Shown here in pieces: positions 37,824 to 46,719 of a DNA stretch of 64,000 bases (its first letter is position 1; each line of letters opens with the position of its first letter). Source of the stretch: Vibrio harveyi NBRC 15634 = ATCC 14126 = KCTC 12724 (GTDB taxonomy: Bacteria; Pseudomonadota; Gammaproteobacteria; Enterobacterales; Vibrionaceae); the NCBI RefSeq assembly GCF_001591145.1, contig NZ_BCUF01000008.1, positions 1-64,000 of the forward strand, in the 5' to 3' direction. The notes beneath the pieces were generated by a model that was not told the origin of the DNA, searched no databases, and worked only from the letters and a program-made list of their open reading frames with translations. Made by a program: the position numbers and the translations under genes.

Positions 37824-38033
37824 ATGTCTAACAAAGCTACTGGTACAGTTAAGTGGTTCAACGAAACTAAAGGCTTCGGTTTCATCCAACAAGAAAACGG
37901 TCCTGACGTTTTCGCTCACTTCTCTGCAATCCAAGGTGACGGCTTCCGTACGCTTGTTGAAGGTCAGAAAGTAGAATTCGAAATCACTCAAGGTCAAAAA
38001 GGTCCACAAGCTGAGAAAATCACTCTAGTTTAA
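37824..38033 (+). CDS. CspA-family cold-shock protein
   Basis: 69 aa, one cold-shock domain covering the whole protein. RNP1 is KGFGFI and RNP2 is [15 protein letters not shown] is the usual first strand. It binds single-stranded RNA/DNA and melts mRNA structure. The low-charge C-terminus (EKITLV) is typical of CspA/CspE. The long leader suggests cold regulation at the mRNA level. Which CspA paralogue it is cannot be decided from sequence alone. Confidence 0.95.
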   Translation: MSNKATGTVKWFNETKGFGFIQQENGPDVFAHFSAIQGDGFRTLVEGQKVEFEITQGQKGPQAEKITLV

Positions 38034-38054
38034 TCCTTTAAGATTTTGATATGG

Positions 38055-38082
38055 TAGCCAGCTTTTAGCTGGCTATTTTTTT
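38055..38082 (+). terminator. Terminator of the cold-shock gene
   Basis: TAGCCAGC (38055-38062) pairs with GCTGGCTA (38068-38075) around TTTTA, followed by seven T. Confidence 0.9.
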
Positions 38083-38106
38083 GCCCTTCATTTATCGATA
38101 CTTCCT

Positions 38107-38652
38107 ATGGCTCTAAAACCAACAATTTACAAGTTTCGTATCGCAATCTCTGATATGAACAACGATTACTACGATTCAAAAAATCTTACTATCGCCCTTC
38201 ACCCTTCTGAAAAGCCACAGCGCATGTTGGCTCGTATTTTCGCCTACTGCTTGAATGCACAAGATGATCTTGAGTTCACTAAGGGTCTATCTACAACAGA
38301 AGAACCAGATTTGTGGCGTGTAGAGGACGACCAATCTATCACTCACTGGATTGAGATTGGCGAACCAGAACCAGATCGCATCAAGAAAGCGACCCGTTTG
38401 GCTAAGAAAGTAAAAGTCTATACCTACAACACCAAAGCCTCCGTTTGGTGGGATAAGATGGCGGGCAAATTTGGCATGCTTCCAGTGGATGTGGCAAGCC
38501 TTGACTACAATGCTATCGACTTGATTTCACAACACCTTGACCGTGGCACTAGCCTATCTGTTATGATTACCGGCACCTCTATTTTCGTTGATATTAACGA
38601 ACAACACGTCGAAGTGACGGTGAAGGAATTGCAAAGTAATGACGCCTCTTAA
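38107..38652 (+). CDS. yaeQ: YaeQ family protein
   Basis: 181 aa, full length for YaeQ. The start MALKPTIYKFRIAISDM, the middle EEPDLWRVEDD and THWIEIGEP, and the VWWDK segment are characteristic. The fold is a PD-(D/E)XK nuclease-like core, though enzymatic activity is unproven; E. coli yaeQ was linked to suppression of RfaH loss. Cytoplasmic. The following gene starts 14 bp before its stop, so the two are probably coupled. Confidence 0.93.
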   Translation: MALKPTIYKFRIAISDMNNDYYDSKNLTIALHPSEKPQRMLARIFAYCLNAQDDLEFTKGLSTTEEPDLWRVEDDQSITHWIEIGEPEPDRIKKATRLAKKVKVYTYNTKASVWWDKMAGKFGMLPVDVASLDYNAIDLISQHLDRGTSLSVMITGTSIFVDINEQHVEVTVKELQSNDAS

Positions 38653-39181
38653 TGAACTGATCCAAGAAATGGGGTTCAAAAACATTCCCTTCGTTAATGA
38701 GCATAAGGCTGCAAGGCGACGTTGGACAAAAGAACAAGCCCCATTGTTCATTAGAGTATGTGAAAACAAGCCTGACACAGCCCCTGCGCTGCATATGCTT
38801 GGGCTTTTGACTAAATCTCACATCGAAGCCAGCGCCCTGTATGAACAACATGCCACCTCCACTCACCACATGCAGCAAGTGTTGAACGACACGCTTGGTG
38901 AAGAGCACGCGGAAAAATTCACCAATCAGTCGGCCGAAGACTTAGTACTGGTGACGCATTTATGGCTATACACCCAAGGCTATCTAAATATGGATTTTAG
39001 CCTTGCTCATGACCATGCAGAACAAACGCAAAATATCCTGCAACATGAGTTAGTGATTAAGCGCATGGATTTGGATGCTTTTCGTACCGATTTAATGCAG
39101 AGTTTCTATCTTGGTAAAGAAGCTAACCCAGTAAAAGCAAGCGGGCTATTTGGTTGGGTAAAACGTCTGTTTTCCTCATAA
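38639..39181 (+). CDS. Conserved hypothetical protein downstream of yaeQ
   Basis: 180 aa, cytoplasmic, mainly helical, with no signal peptide. It begins inside the end of yaeQ (14-bp overlap). The C-terminus ends in an aromatic/basic amphipathic stretch (GLFGWVKRLFSS) that might touch a membrane. I do not recognise a domain. His-rich patches (TSTHHMQQ, AHDHAEQ) are noticeable but do not form a known metal motif. Confidence 0.75.
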   Translation: MTPLNELIQEMGFKNIPFVNEHKAARRRWTKEQAPLFIRVCENKPDTAPALHMLGLLTKSHIEASALYEQHATSTHHMQQVLNDTLGEEHAEKFTNQSAEDLVLVTHLWLYTQGYLNMDFSLAHDHAEQTQNILQHELVIKRMDLDAFRTDLMQSFYLGKEANPVKASGLFGWVKRLFSS

Positions 39182-39187
39182 AATACA

Positions 39188-39280
39188 TGGTTTTGTCAAA
39201 ACCAAACACCTGATAGACTACGCCCTTTCATGCAACGGCTTTCTACGCTCAACGACTTCGTTACGTAAGTTCGTTGCATG
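39188..39280. repeat. Palindrome and inverted repeat before the glutaredoxin-like gene
   Basis: A perfect 17-nt palindrome TGGTTTTG-T-CAAAACCA lies at 39188-39204. Further on, CATGCAACG (39229-39237) is mirrored by CGTTGCATG (39272-39280) with a 34-nt spacer. Neither is followed by a T-run, so they look more like operator or RNA-structure elements than a terminator. Confidence 0.4.
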
Positions 39281-39321
39281 ACATACAAGGACACTCATCC
39301 ACTGAACATCAAGGGATCATT

Positions 39322-39681
39322 ATGAAGTTTATCCGTTGGATTTTGGGAAAAATCATTCTACTTCTCAATGCAGTATTCTCTCCCCGTGGCGTTAAACGTT
39401 CGGCAGAAGCACAGAAAAGCGTTGATGATAAAGCCAAAAACTACGCACTGTACCAATTTGAAGCTTGTCCTTTCTGCGTAAAAGTTCGACGTGCTTTGAA
39501 ACGTCAATCCGTGAATATTGAATTACGTGATGCGAAAAACGACCCAGTACATCGCGAAGCACTTGAACAAGGTGGCGGTCGTGTAAAAGTACCTTGTCTG
39601 CGTATTGAAAAAGATGGCGAGACGCAATGGCTTTACGAGTCTTCAGACATCGTCGCTTACATTGAAAAAGAATTTGCCTAG
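39322..39681 (+). CDS. Membrane-anchored glutaredoxin-like protein
   Basis: 119 aa. One hydrophobic N-terminal segment (RWILGKIILLLNAVF) is followed by a glutaredoxin domain with the active site CPFC (FEACPFCVKVRRAL), a cis-Pro (VKVPCLRI) and a closing SSDIVAYIEKEF helix. It is a thiol-disulfide oxidoreductase, probably anchored with its domain in the cytoplasm. Start: the ATG at 39322 has AAGGGA upstream; the longer frame from 39274 adds 16 residues without family support. Confidence 0.88.
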   Translation: MKFIRWILGKIILLLNAVFSPRGVKRSAEAQKSVDDKAKNYALYQFEACPFCVKVRRALKRQSVNIELRDAKNDPVHREALEQGGGRVKVPCLRIEKDGETQWLYESSDIVAYIEKEFA

Positions 39682-39707
39682 TTCCCCCTAAGAACATTGG
39701 CGGATGC

Positions 39708-39735
39708 AAAAGAGGCACCATACGGTGCCTCTTTT
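39708..39735. terminator. Bidirectional terminator, glutaredoxin-like / OmpA-like genes
   Basis: AAAAGAGGCACC (39708-39719) pairs perfectly with GGTGCCTCTTTT (39724-39735) around a 4-nt loop. It lies between convergent genes and has A- and T-runs on both sides. Confidence 0.9.
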
Positions 39736-39764
39736 CTTTTATCTCAATTCAATGATATGGGCGC

Positions 39765-40388
39765 TTACTGATCGACAATCAGCATCAGTTCCACTCGACG
39801 ATTACATGCCTTACCGCTTGCTGTGGTATTACTGCACTGCGGCACATATTCGCCAAAGCCACGAGAGAACACTCTTTGACGAGGCAAGCTGGTTGCAAGT
39901 AGCTGCTTTTCTACCTCACGAGCACGCTTTTCCGATAACGAATCATTAAAACTCTCTGCGCCTGTACTGTCTGTATGACCGTCTATCACCACATCAACAT
40001 CAGTACGCCCGGCAAGATAATGTCCAAGATTGCGGATCCAGTCTTGAGATTGCGATGATAATCTCGCAGAGCCCGTTTGGAAATGCACTTGTTCTTTCAA
40101 ACGCACCATAAGGTGGTCGCCACTGATGGTTTCATGGGCGATATGATGTCTATTTAAAAACATCTCCAGTGACGTCACGCCCTGTGACTTTTTTCCAGCT
40201 GTACTCGGAGTCTGAGCAACATAACGTGGAGTTGACACGTAAGATTTCGCGTAACCCCACTCTGGATGTCTTAGCTCTGAGTTAGTTCTCGGGGCAGTAT
40301 CGAGAATATTACCGCCCGGAACCATATCTGAATTAATACTCGTGCACCCGGCTAATAGACCGCATGCCACTAAAAACCAATGCTTCAT
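39765..40388 (-). CDS. OmpA-family lipoprotein (peptidoglycan-binding)
   Basis: 207 aa. A lipoprotein signal with lipobox LLAGC, a variable linker, then an OmpA C-terminal domain (about 100-205) with GHTDSTGAESFNDSLSEKRA and the R-V-x-L end, the diaminopimelate-binding fold. It should anchor the outer membrane to peptidoglycan. Start: the ATG at 40388 places the signal peptide correctly; the longer frame opens with GTG at 40421. It is shorter than OmpA porins because the barrel is absent. Confidence 0.9.
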   Translation of the reverse strand: MKHWFLVACGLLAGCTSINSDMVPGGNILDTAPRTNSELRHPEWGYAKSYVSTPRYVAQTPSTAGKKSQGVTSLEMFLNRHHIAHETISGDHLMVRLKEQVHFQTGSARLSSQSQDWIRNLGHYLAGRTDVDVVIDGHTDSTGAESFNDSLSEKRAREVEKQLLATSLPRQRVFSRGFGEYVPQCSNTTASGKACNRRVELMLIVDQ

Positions 40389-40761
40389 ACCGTTACCAAC
40401 GTAGAATGAATTCCTGTTCACTGTGTCGGCTTAAATCGCCCAAACTTTAGTGCCTATTACCATATTTTCTTCAATACACAAGCACAGTTCATGCCAACGA
40501 TTTAAGTTGGGCATTCATTTTTATCAAACATTATTTGGTAGATAAGAGAGCAAAGAAAATCTCGTTAACTAAACTGTCGCTTAATGGCGTTTCACTTCAC
40601 GAATTTTCAATAGCTGAGCGCACTAAACACAACGTCATTGCCATGTTTTGTCTAAACTTTCTTCGATTGTCTCACTTTAGTGTAACAAGCCGTATTAATG
40701 GTTTTCGTCGATACCGTTAACCGATAAACTAGCACCAATTTTACTATTTAGAGCCTTACCC
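40389..40761. promoter_or_regulatory. Divergent intergenic region, OmpA-like / DsbA-like genes
   Basis: These 373 bp hold no supported gene; a 61-codon frame at 40535-40720 has no ribosome site or recognisable product. AT-rich. Promoters for both neighbours should be here. I see no clear operator. Confidence 0.3.
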
Positions 40762-41394
40762 ATGTTCAAAACCATTTCTAAAGGCGCTGCACTTTTTGCC
40801 GCAGTTTTTGCCCTAACAGCTTGTGACAACGGCAATAGTCAGCCACAACAAGGCAAGCAATACGAAGTTCTGCCAGTTTCTCTTGCTGAATACAACTTAG
40901 CACCAGTAACTGAAGCGTTTTCTCTCACCTGTGGTCATTGTCGTACGATGGAACAGTTCGTTCCTCAAATTGAATCGTTGACAGAACAGAAAGTTGAGAA
41001 GATGCACGTTACCTTTAACGAAAGTGCGCAAATCAGCGCGATCATTTTCTATACAGCGGCAATGCAAGTTAACGGCACTCCGGACAAAGCGTTTATGGAA
41101 GAACTGTTTGCTGCCGTTCAAATGAGTGCAGATGCAACAGCCGATGAGCGCCAAGCAGCGGTAGAGAAAGCTTTTGAGTCTCGTAACCTAGTAAGCCCTT
41201 ACCAGCTAGAAGACGCACAACAAGCGAAACTGTTTGAATATATTACTAAAGCAGAAGAGATCACGACTCGTGGTCAAATCAACTCAGTTCCTGCCTTCAT
41301 CGTAAATGGTAAATACCAAGTAATCACTGGTGGCCACGAGACCGTTGAAGCAATGGCTGACACTATCAACTACCTGCTAAAACAACCAAAATAA
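40762..41394 (+). CDS. DsbA-like thiol:disulfide oxidoreductase lipoprotein
   Basis: 210 aa. The N-terminus is a lipoprotein signal (FAAVFALTAC), so the protein is lipid-anchored. A DsbA-type thioredoxin fold follows with the active site CGHC (SLTCGHCRTMEQF), an inserted helical domain and the cis-Pro loop NSVPAFIVNGKY. CGHC rather than DsbA's CPHC is expected to shift the redox potential. Canonical DsbA is soluble; lipoprotein DsbA paralogues exist in some Gammaproteobacteria. The FKBP-type isomerase gene begins 14 bp after its stop, so both probably help fold envelope proteins. Confidence 0.88.
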   Translation: MFKTISKGAALFAAVFALTACDNGNSQPQQGKQYEVLPVSLAEYNLAPVTEAFSLTCGHCRTMEQFVPQIESLTEQKVEKMHVTFNESAQISAIIFYTAAMQVNGTPDKAFMEELFAAVQMSADATADERQAAVEKAFESRNLVSPYQLEDAQQAKLFEYITKAEEITTRGQINSVPAFIVNGKYQVITGGHETVEAMADTINYLLKQPK

Positions 41395-41408
41395 GACAAG
41401 GAGCTACT

Positions 41409-41882
41409 GTGTCTAAATTTCTGTTTCCTCTTATTATTTTCGTCCTAGCGGCATTCTTTATCTACCGTACTTGGACAAACCACAAAGCGGCAGACGAAAA
41501 CTTTGCAAAAGGGCAAGAGTTCCTGCTAGAAAACAGCAAGAAAGAAGGTGTGATTACCACAGAGAGTGGTCTGCAATACCTTGTTCTTGAGAAAGGAACG
41601 GGCGACGTTCATCCAACTGCAACTAGCAAAGTGAAAGTTCACTACCATGGCACGCTTATCGATGGTACGGTTTTCGATAGTTCAGTAGAACGTGGTGAGC
41701 CGATCACATTCGGTCTAAATCAGGTGATTAAAGGCTGGCAAGAAGGTCTGCAATACATGGTTGTAGGCGAGAAAATCCGCCTGTTCGTGCCAAGCACACT
41801 TGGTTACGGTAAAAACGGTACTGGCCCTATCCCACCAGCAAGTGTACTGATCTTTGATGTGGAGCTATTGGACATCCAATAA
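41409..41882 (+). CDS. Membrane-anchored FKBP-type peptidyl-prolyl isomerase
   Basis: 157 aa. GTG start with AAGGAG five bases upstream. One N-terminal membrane segment (FLFPLIIFVLAAFFIY), then a complete FKBP domain (about 55-157): VKVHYHGTLIDGTVFDSS, GWQEGLQYM, GYGKNGTGPIPPASVLIFDVELL. It should isomerise X-Pro bonds in the periplasm. Co-transcribed with the DsbA-like lipoprotein. Confidence 0.92.
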   Translation: MSKFLFPLIIFVLAAFFIYRTWTNHKAADENFAKGQEFLLENSKKEGVITTESGLQYLVLEKGTGDVHPTATSKVKVHYHGTLIDGTVFDSSVERGEPITFGLNQVIKGWQEGLQYMVVGEKIRLFVPSTLGYGKNGTGPIPPASVLIFDVELLDIQ

Positions 41883-41898
41883 TCCTCAGCAAGAACAA

Positions 41899-41927
41899 AA
41901 AAACGCCGCATCAATTGCGGCGTTTTT
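41899..41927. terminator. Bidirectional terminator, FKBP / pilus operon
   Basis: AAAAACGCCGCA (41899-41910) pairs with TGCGGCGTTTTT (41916-41927) around a 5-nt loop, between convergent genes. Confidence 0.92.
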
Positions 41928-41948
41928 ATTCGTCTCAACTTACTTTAG

Positions 41949-42839
41949 TCAGTAGGCAATCAAACTAATGGTCATCTCATCTTCATATAACCCTGCAGCA
42001 GCACCTGGCACTGCCTTATTTTCAAAAGCCATATTGAAGCGAGTTTGGTTCCCACGGTGAGTATTTAAAAGCACCGGACTATCCAACCCAAGAGTCTGAC
42101 CTTGCAAAAATGTGGTGTACGGAACTTTATGACTCGGTTTCCTAGTATTGACAAGGTGCCCATGATTCAACGAGTCGAGCTCAAGTTTTACGGAAGCGTT
42201 GCTCACCACGACAATGTCCAAATCCCTTCGGTTTTGCTTGGTTAAATTCCCCATATCCACCGTCACTCTTGCCCCAGAAACAGACACATTGGAACTTGAA
42301 TTTGCCTCTATGCGTGCTCGTACGAATGGCTTTATCGTGTAGTCGAGCCCTGCATTCCTCACACCAACTTCAACTTGCTTGCCAAGTAACGAAAATTCAA
42401 AATCTGCCCGATAATTGCCCGGTTGCATGGTTTTTCCTTCGGGCACTTGCACCCAAAAATCGACCTGCTTACTACCACGGCTTGGTAGTAAAAAGTCTCC
42501 TTGAGGGGTTCTATTTAGGCTTTTTCTTTGCGTGTTAAGGACGGTCGAATTGATCTTACCTTGAGGGCCAGAAACAACCTGCTGCCAACCATTTGAAGGC
42601 TTGATGACAATGCCGCTCATACAGTTAACTAGTTGGCTATCTAACTCTATTTTGCCTTGAAACCACAAGGTATCAGGTTGCGTCACATGAGGTTTATAAG
42701 GTGTATCATTGATGCTTACCCTAAATGTCCCCCCACACTGCGCTTCGCTGGCATCATTCGCCAACAACGGTGAAGCAAAAGCAGTAAGAAATAGCACGGT
42801 TGCGAATGTTAAGACATCACTGCGATTAACTGTTTTCAT
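41949..42839 (-). CDS. Chaperone-usher pilus tip or minor subunit
   Basis: 296 aa. A signal peptide (FATVLFLTAFASPLLA) is followed by two beta-rich halves. Two cysteines (CGGTF, NCMSG) could make one disulfide in the first half. The end (AGLYEDEMTISLIAY) is typical of a pilin-domain last strand. It is the last gene of the pilus operon and about twice the length of the major subunit, so a two-domain tip adhesin is likely. AAGGAG precedes the ATG. The receptor is unknown. Confidence 0.75.
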   Translation of the reverse strand: MKTVNRSDVLTFATVLFLTAFASPLLANDASEAQCGGTFRVSINDTPYKPHVTQPDTLWFQGKIELDSQLVNCMSGIVIKPSNGWQQVVSGPQGKINSTVLNTQRKSLNRTPQGDFLLPSRGSKQVDFWVQVPEGKTMQPGNYRADFEFSLLGKQVEVGVRNAGLDYTIKPFVRARIEANSSSNVSVSGARVTVDMGNLTKQNRRDLDIVVVSNASVKLELDSLNHGHLVNTRKPSHKVPYTTFLQGQTLGLDSPVLLNTHRGNQTRFNMAFENKAVPGAAAGLYEDEMTISLIAY

Positions 42840-42877
42840 CCTATTCTCCTTTTCCTTTACCAGTACAATGCGCTAAA

Positions 42878-45277
42878 TTATTTGTCATTGTTCGGCATTA
42901 CTGTGATTTCACCTAAATCGATTAAGCTCGTATCAGACTCAGGAATCGAGATAACGACAGGGCTAATCTGTAGTCCATAAAGCTCAACTGTATATATGCC
43001 AGGACGTAGACCTTGAATGAAAAATCGTCCTTGCTTGTTGGTAAAAAACTCAATTTGTTCATCATCAACCAACACACGCCCTTGTCGGTACTCGATAGGT
43101 TCACCGCTAAGACGCTTCAAATAACCACTCGCCGTGTATGACGCATCGGAACCTATCGTCAACAAATATCCGGTTGCCGCCGCCGGCATTAGCTCAAGTT
43201 TGCCATCTCCCCAGTCATAACCAACAGGAGAATCCATCACGTTATAATCCATCGCATAGCGAGCATAAGGTTGGGAGATCGAAACAAGACCATTAAGATG
43301 CTTTGTCGCCATTGCGGTTGGTCTTCCTTGGGAGTCTACATCTAGGTTCGCAGTCGCTTCACCCAACGTCGGGTGCATTTCTGCCACAACAAAAGGACCA
43401 CTGGTCGCACGTCCCCACCCCCAATCACCGTCAACCATACCAACTGCAGTCGCTAGGCGCAGTGAAGCTTGGTATTGCTCGGTATCTTCTTTTCTCACTA
43501 CATCACGACTTACTTCAGACTCTGCTCTAAAACGATTTGCGGTGTAACTCAATTGAGCTCGTTGGGTATCACGAAATTCGTCCTGCTCTGCTTCGATTCT
43601 TACACCATAGTCACCAACGTAGTTCAAACCTTCATTACTAAAATACGCTCGGCTCCGTTCATTCTCACTGTTGTAAGAGAGGCCTATACGATTTCCATGC
43701 TCATCCGAATACCAATTGTATTCAAAGGTAAACAAGAAACGCGTATCCGGTTCGTTATAACGCTCGGATTCTTCGTATTCGCTGCCAACCCCTACCGTAA
43801 AACCACCATGTCGCCAATTTAGCAAGACCGAACCACGTAACTCATCGTCATCAGGAGGGAGCTGAGTCAGGCGTCCTGTTAATGTCAGATCAAATTTACT
43901 GTTTATCTGCCAAAAGTAATTTGCGAGATATTGTGTATATGAGTTGCCTTCTTGGGATTCTTTCCAAGGTTTGTTTTGAAAATCATCCGATTTTTCAATC
44001 GCAAAACGTAGGTTGGGAGATTGGCTTTCCCCACTTCCAAAAATGCTGTTTTCATAATCAAGGGAAGCTATCCAACCGTCTTCTCCCGAACTTGCAGAGC
44101 TTAGCGAATAACGGGCAGTCACATTCCCTACACCGCTTTTGAAAGTAGTCAGAGCCCCAAATATCGAACCATCTTGAGCATATAAGCCGTTTGCACCTGC
44201 GGTTAACCAGTCAGTGACACCATATTCTAAGTAACCTGTCGCTACCCATTCCTCTTCGTATTCTACTTGACGGTTGTCATAGATGATTGGCTGCCCAACG
44301 GAAAACGAGTAATCAATCAGACCTTTTTTCAACAGCTTAGCGTTGTAAAATTGAGTAAAGCGCAATACGTCTTGCTTACCAGAAACATAGTTGACGACAA
44401 CCGTAATATCGTTAGCACCGTTATCTAAGATCAGATTCTTGAGGTTGTAACGTCCCGGCTCCAATCGCCCACCAGAAATTCGTTCACCGTTGACATAAAC
44501 TTCCACTTCAGCGGATTCGAGCAGAACAAGTTGTTGGCTACTCTCAGGGCTTGTCTCACGATCCGGTTGTAAGTCAGCGTATCGACTCTCAATAGAAAAA
44601 CCACCCAAGGACATGCCATAAATATGTCCGGATTCACCGCTGATAACATCCCCTGTGGAAGCACGCATCGGTAAGTTTGGATCATCATAGAAAGCAATCC
44701 ACTCACCTCGAGAAAACTTTGTGGTTTCGTTATCCGCTTCAAGATAATTGGCTAAAAGAAAATTCACACCACTGGCACCACCGATATTGCCTTGTGACAA
44801 CCAATCCAGCGACGTGTCCCAAGTCTCAACATCCTCTTGCCAATAATTGTTATAGGCGAAGCTAAAACTGTTTAACCAGTTTATCGAGCCACTTTCAGAG
44901 GGAATAAAATCGGGATAGCCAGACGACAAAGTAATGTCTTGTTCGCTAAGAATTTGTGCCGAGAGCCGAACGTCAATAAACAAGGATTCAGTATTAAGTG
45001 TCACCTCGATACCTCGCTCAGCGAGTGTTTCGATATCAACGAATGTTGACGGCTCTGAACCAAAAAACTGCGACCACCATTCCGGACTCACGCGCGTTCC
45101 GAGCAAATCTTGGAGGGCATCGACAGACACTCGCTCAAGAGCCATGCCGTTTATTTCAACAGGGAGTTCGCCAAGCTGATTTTGTTCATACACAAGGGGT
45201 AAGGAGAGGCTGTAAGAGCTTCCCCATACAGCCCCAGAAATAAGGACAGCGATCGATACGACGAATGCGCGCCACAT
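42878..45277 (-). CDS. Outer-membrane usher of a chaperone-usher pilus
   Basis: 799 aa. Signal peptide, an N-terminal periplasmic domain (about 25-130), a 24-strand barrel with an internal plug, and a C-terminal beta domain (YRQGRVLVDDEQIEF, GRFFIQGLRPGIYTV). Motifs such as RLEPGRYNLKNLILDNGANDI split across strands fit the usher family, especially the smaller archaic/alternative types. It threads folded subunits across the outer membrane. GGAAGG precedes the ATG. It sits between the chaperone and tip genes. Confidence 0.9.
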   Translation of the reverse strand: MWRAFVVSIAVLISGAVWGSSYSLSLPLVYEQNQLGELPVEINGMALERVSVDALQDLLGTRVSPEWWSQFFGSEPSTFVDIETLAERGIEVTLNTESLFIDVRLSAQILSEQDITLSSGYPDFIPSESGSINWLNSFSFAYNNYWQEDVETWDTSLDWLSQGNIGGASGVNFLLANYLEADNETTKFSRGEWIAFYDDPNLPMRASTGDVISGESGHIYGMSLGGFSIESRYADLQPDRETSPESSQQLVLLESAEVEVYVNGERISGGRLEPGRYNLKNLILDNGANDITVVVNYVSGKQDVLRFTQFYNAKLLKKGLIDYSFSVGQPIIYDNRQVEYEEEWVATGYLEYGVTDWLTAGANGLYAQDGSIFGALTTFKSGVGNVTARYSLSSASSGEDGWIASLDYENSIFGSGESQSPNLRFAIEKSDDFQNKPWKESQEGNSYTQYLANYFWQINSKFDLTLTGRLTQLPPDDDELRGSVLLNWRHGGFTVGVGSEYEESERYNEPDTRFLFTFEYNWYSDEHGNRIGLSYNSENERSRAYFSNEGLNYVGDYGVRIEAEQDEFRDTQRAQLSYTANRFRAESEVSRDVVRKEDTEQYQASLRLATAVGMVDGDWGWGRATSGPFVVAEMHPTLGEATANLDVDSQGRPTAMATKHLNGLVSISQPYARYAMDYNVMDSPVGYDWGDGKLELMPAAATGYLLTIGSDASYTASGYLKRLSGEPIEYRQGRVLVDDEQIEFFTNKQGRFFIQGLRPGIYTVELYGLQISPVVISIPESDTSLIDLGEITVMPNNDK

Positions 45278-45323
45278 TGTAACCTTCCGTGTATGTCAGC
45301 GACGTTATAGAAACTGGGTGTCG

Positions 45324-45986
45324 TTAGTTCACAAGAAGTGACTCGACGTTCACCTGAACTTTCTGGTTTGGTACGAGATATTGCATCGGCAGAAGCGGCT
45401 CTAGTTGCTCCCAATCCCAACGCTTCGTTTGACCTTGCCAATCAACCGAGTAAGTGTGTTTGTTTAACTCAATAACACTTGAACCTGTATTGCTAATTTT
45501 CAGATTTGGCTTGTTGTCATTGGATACAGTGATTTCGCTGGAATATTGGTCTTGCGCATCTTGTGGAGAGACAAACACAAGCGCTCCGATTCGGAACAAC
45601 ATTTGTATGGCATCTTTCTCAACTTCATCCGCTTTGAGTGGCAATTGGCTCACGATCAAACGATAGGATTCTGCTACACCCTTGGGTGCGCCAATGTATT
45701 GCACCTTAATGGTCTGAGATTTCCCCGGCTGAATAAGTACTTGCGGTGGAAAGATCATCAAGTCATCGGTTTCAAGAAGCGACTCTTCGTTGTTGAATTC
45801 AACTAATCGCTTAACGCCAGTCACCTCAATAGGCAAAGGTGCAAGAGAAGTATTGGTTACCTTGAAAAATACCGTTGTCTCTTTCCCTGAATCGGAAAGA
45901 AATTGCACCATTGGGAAAAGCTCAAAAGCCAACACTTGTGCTGGCATATAAATCAAGATGAGAAATAATATTCGAAGTGTTTTCAT
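45324..45986 (-). CDS. Periplasmic pilus chaperone
   Basis: 220 aa. Signal peptide (MKTLRILFLILIYMPAQVLA), then two Ig-like domains. The first has the G1-strand region ending in ESYRLIVSQLPL, the counterpart of the conserved R-Y-R-L stretch of pilus chaperones. It should donate a strand to subunits and deliver them to the usher. The ATG lacks an obvious Shine-Dalgarno. Gene order subunit-chaperone-usher-tip supports the role. Confidence 0.85.
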   Translation of the reverse strand: MKTLRILFLILIYMPAQVLAFELFPMVQFLSDSGKETTVFFKVTNTSLAPLPIEVTGVKRLVEFNNEESLLETDDLMIFPPQVLIQPGKSQTIKVQYIGAPKGVAESYRLIVSQLPLKADEVEKDAIQMLFRIGALVFVSPQDAQDQYSSEITVSNDNKPNLKISNTGSSVIELNKHTYSVDWQGQTKRWDWEQLEPLLPMQYLVPNQKVQVNVESLLVN

Positions 45987-46036
45987 ACAACATAATGGCT
46001 GAGGGATGGACGGGACCTCCCTCAGCGAATTCCTTC

Positions 46037-46549
46037 CTACATGTGGAATAGAGTCACATACATCGCGCCGCTGTATTCACCCCAACGCGCACCAGCTTGA
46101 GGTTTAGAGGTAATTGAAAGTTTGTGCTCATCAGTCATCGTTTTATCTAGGTTGTTACTAATTTCAACCACTTGATGGATACGAGCAACGGTAGTGTCAA
46201 TCCCTTTGTCTTTTAGCTTAGTTTCACCATTGAAGCTGTACTCCATTGGAATTTCATCTTCATTGCTGTTGGTAAAACCAAATGGGTCAACTTGGACGAT
46301 ACCTTTCGTGCCGTATGAGTTGCACCACGTTTTAAAGCCAAATTCTTTTGTATCAGATGACTTAGTTAAGTCGAAATTGATGACATCCAAGTTGCCGTAA
46401 GTCATCATTTCACAACGCTTAGGCACTTCACCTTTGAATTTAACGTAAAAGTCTGCGCGACCTTCGTCAGACCCAACGACCCATGGATTCGCAACTGCAC
46501 CAGCCGATACAAGCAACGCCATTGCTGCAAAACCTGCTAAACGTTTCAT
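46037..46549 (-). CDS. Predicted major pilus subunit
   Basis: 170 aa. Signal peptide (GFAAMALLVSAGAVA), a mature beta-sandwich with two cysteines (KRCEMM, FKTWCNSYG) that may pair, and an aromatic C-terminal strand (GAMYVTLFHM). AAAGGAG precedes the ATG. It is the first gene of the four-gene operon, the usual place of the major subunit. It is not close to FimA or to spore-coat-U pilins that I know; the assignment rests on context and fold pattern. Confidence 0.7.
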   Translation of the reverse strand: MKRLAGFAAMALLVSAGAVANPWVVGSDEGRADFYVKFKGEVPKRCEMMTYGNLDVINFDLTKSSDTKEFGFKTWCNSYGTKGIVQVDPFGFTNSNEDEIPMEYSFNGETKLKDKGIDTTVARIHQVVEISNNLDKTMTDEHKLSITSKPQAGARWGEYSGAMYVTLFHM

Positions 46550-46719
46550 GATTGTTCTCCTTTACATTTTTTCCTGCGGTATAGACCAAAAGTTGAATTA
46601 AGTAGACGAGTTAAATGTACGCCTTATTAACTTTTTTCCTATCGGTCATCTGACCAAAAGAACCACATAAAAGGATGAGTAAAGGACAACCAAATAATTA
46701 ATTTGAACTAGATCAAAAA
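46550..46719 (-). promoter_or_regulatory. Promoter region of the pilus operon
   Basis: These 170 AT-rich bases lie between the regulator and pilus genes, both on the minus strand. A perfect palindrome GGTCA-TC-TGACC lies at 46644-46655. The 9-mer GACCAAAAG occurs at 46584-46592 and again at 46652-46660, the second copy overlapping the palindrome. These could be binding sites for the adjacent LuxR-type regulator. No terminator follows the regulator gene, so read-through is possible. Confidence 0.45.

Noticed and set aside
40535..40720. 61-codon frame between OmpA-like and DsbA-like genes
   Set aside because: No ribosome site, basic random-looking product, lies in a promoter region.
43469..43822. 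117-codon plus-strand frame inside the usher gene
   Set aside because: Usher coding on the other strand is clear; no ribosome site.
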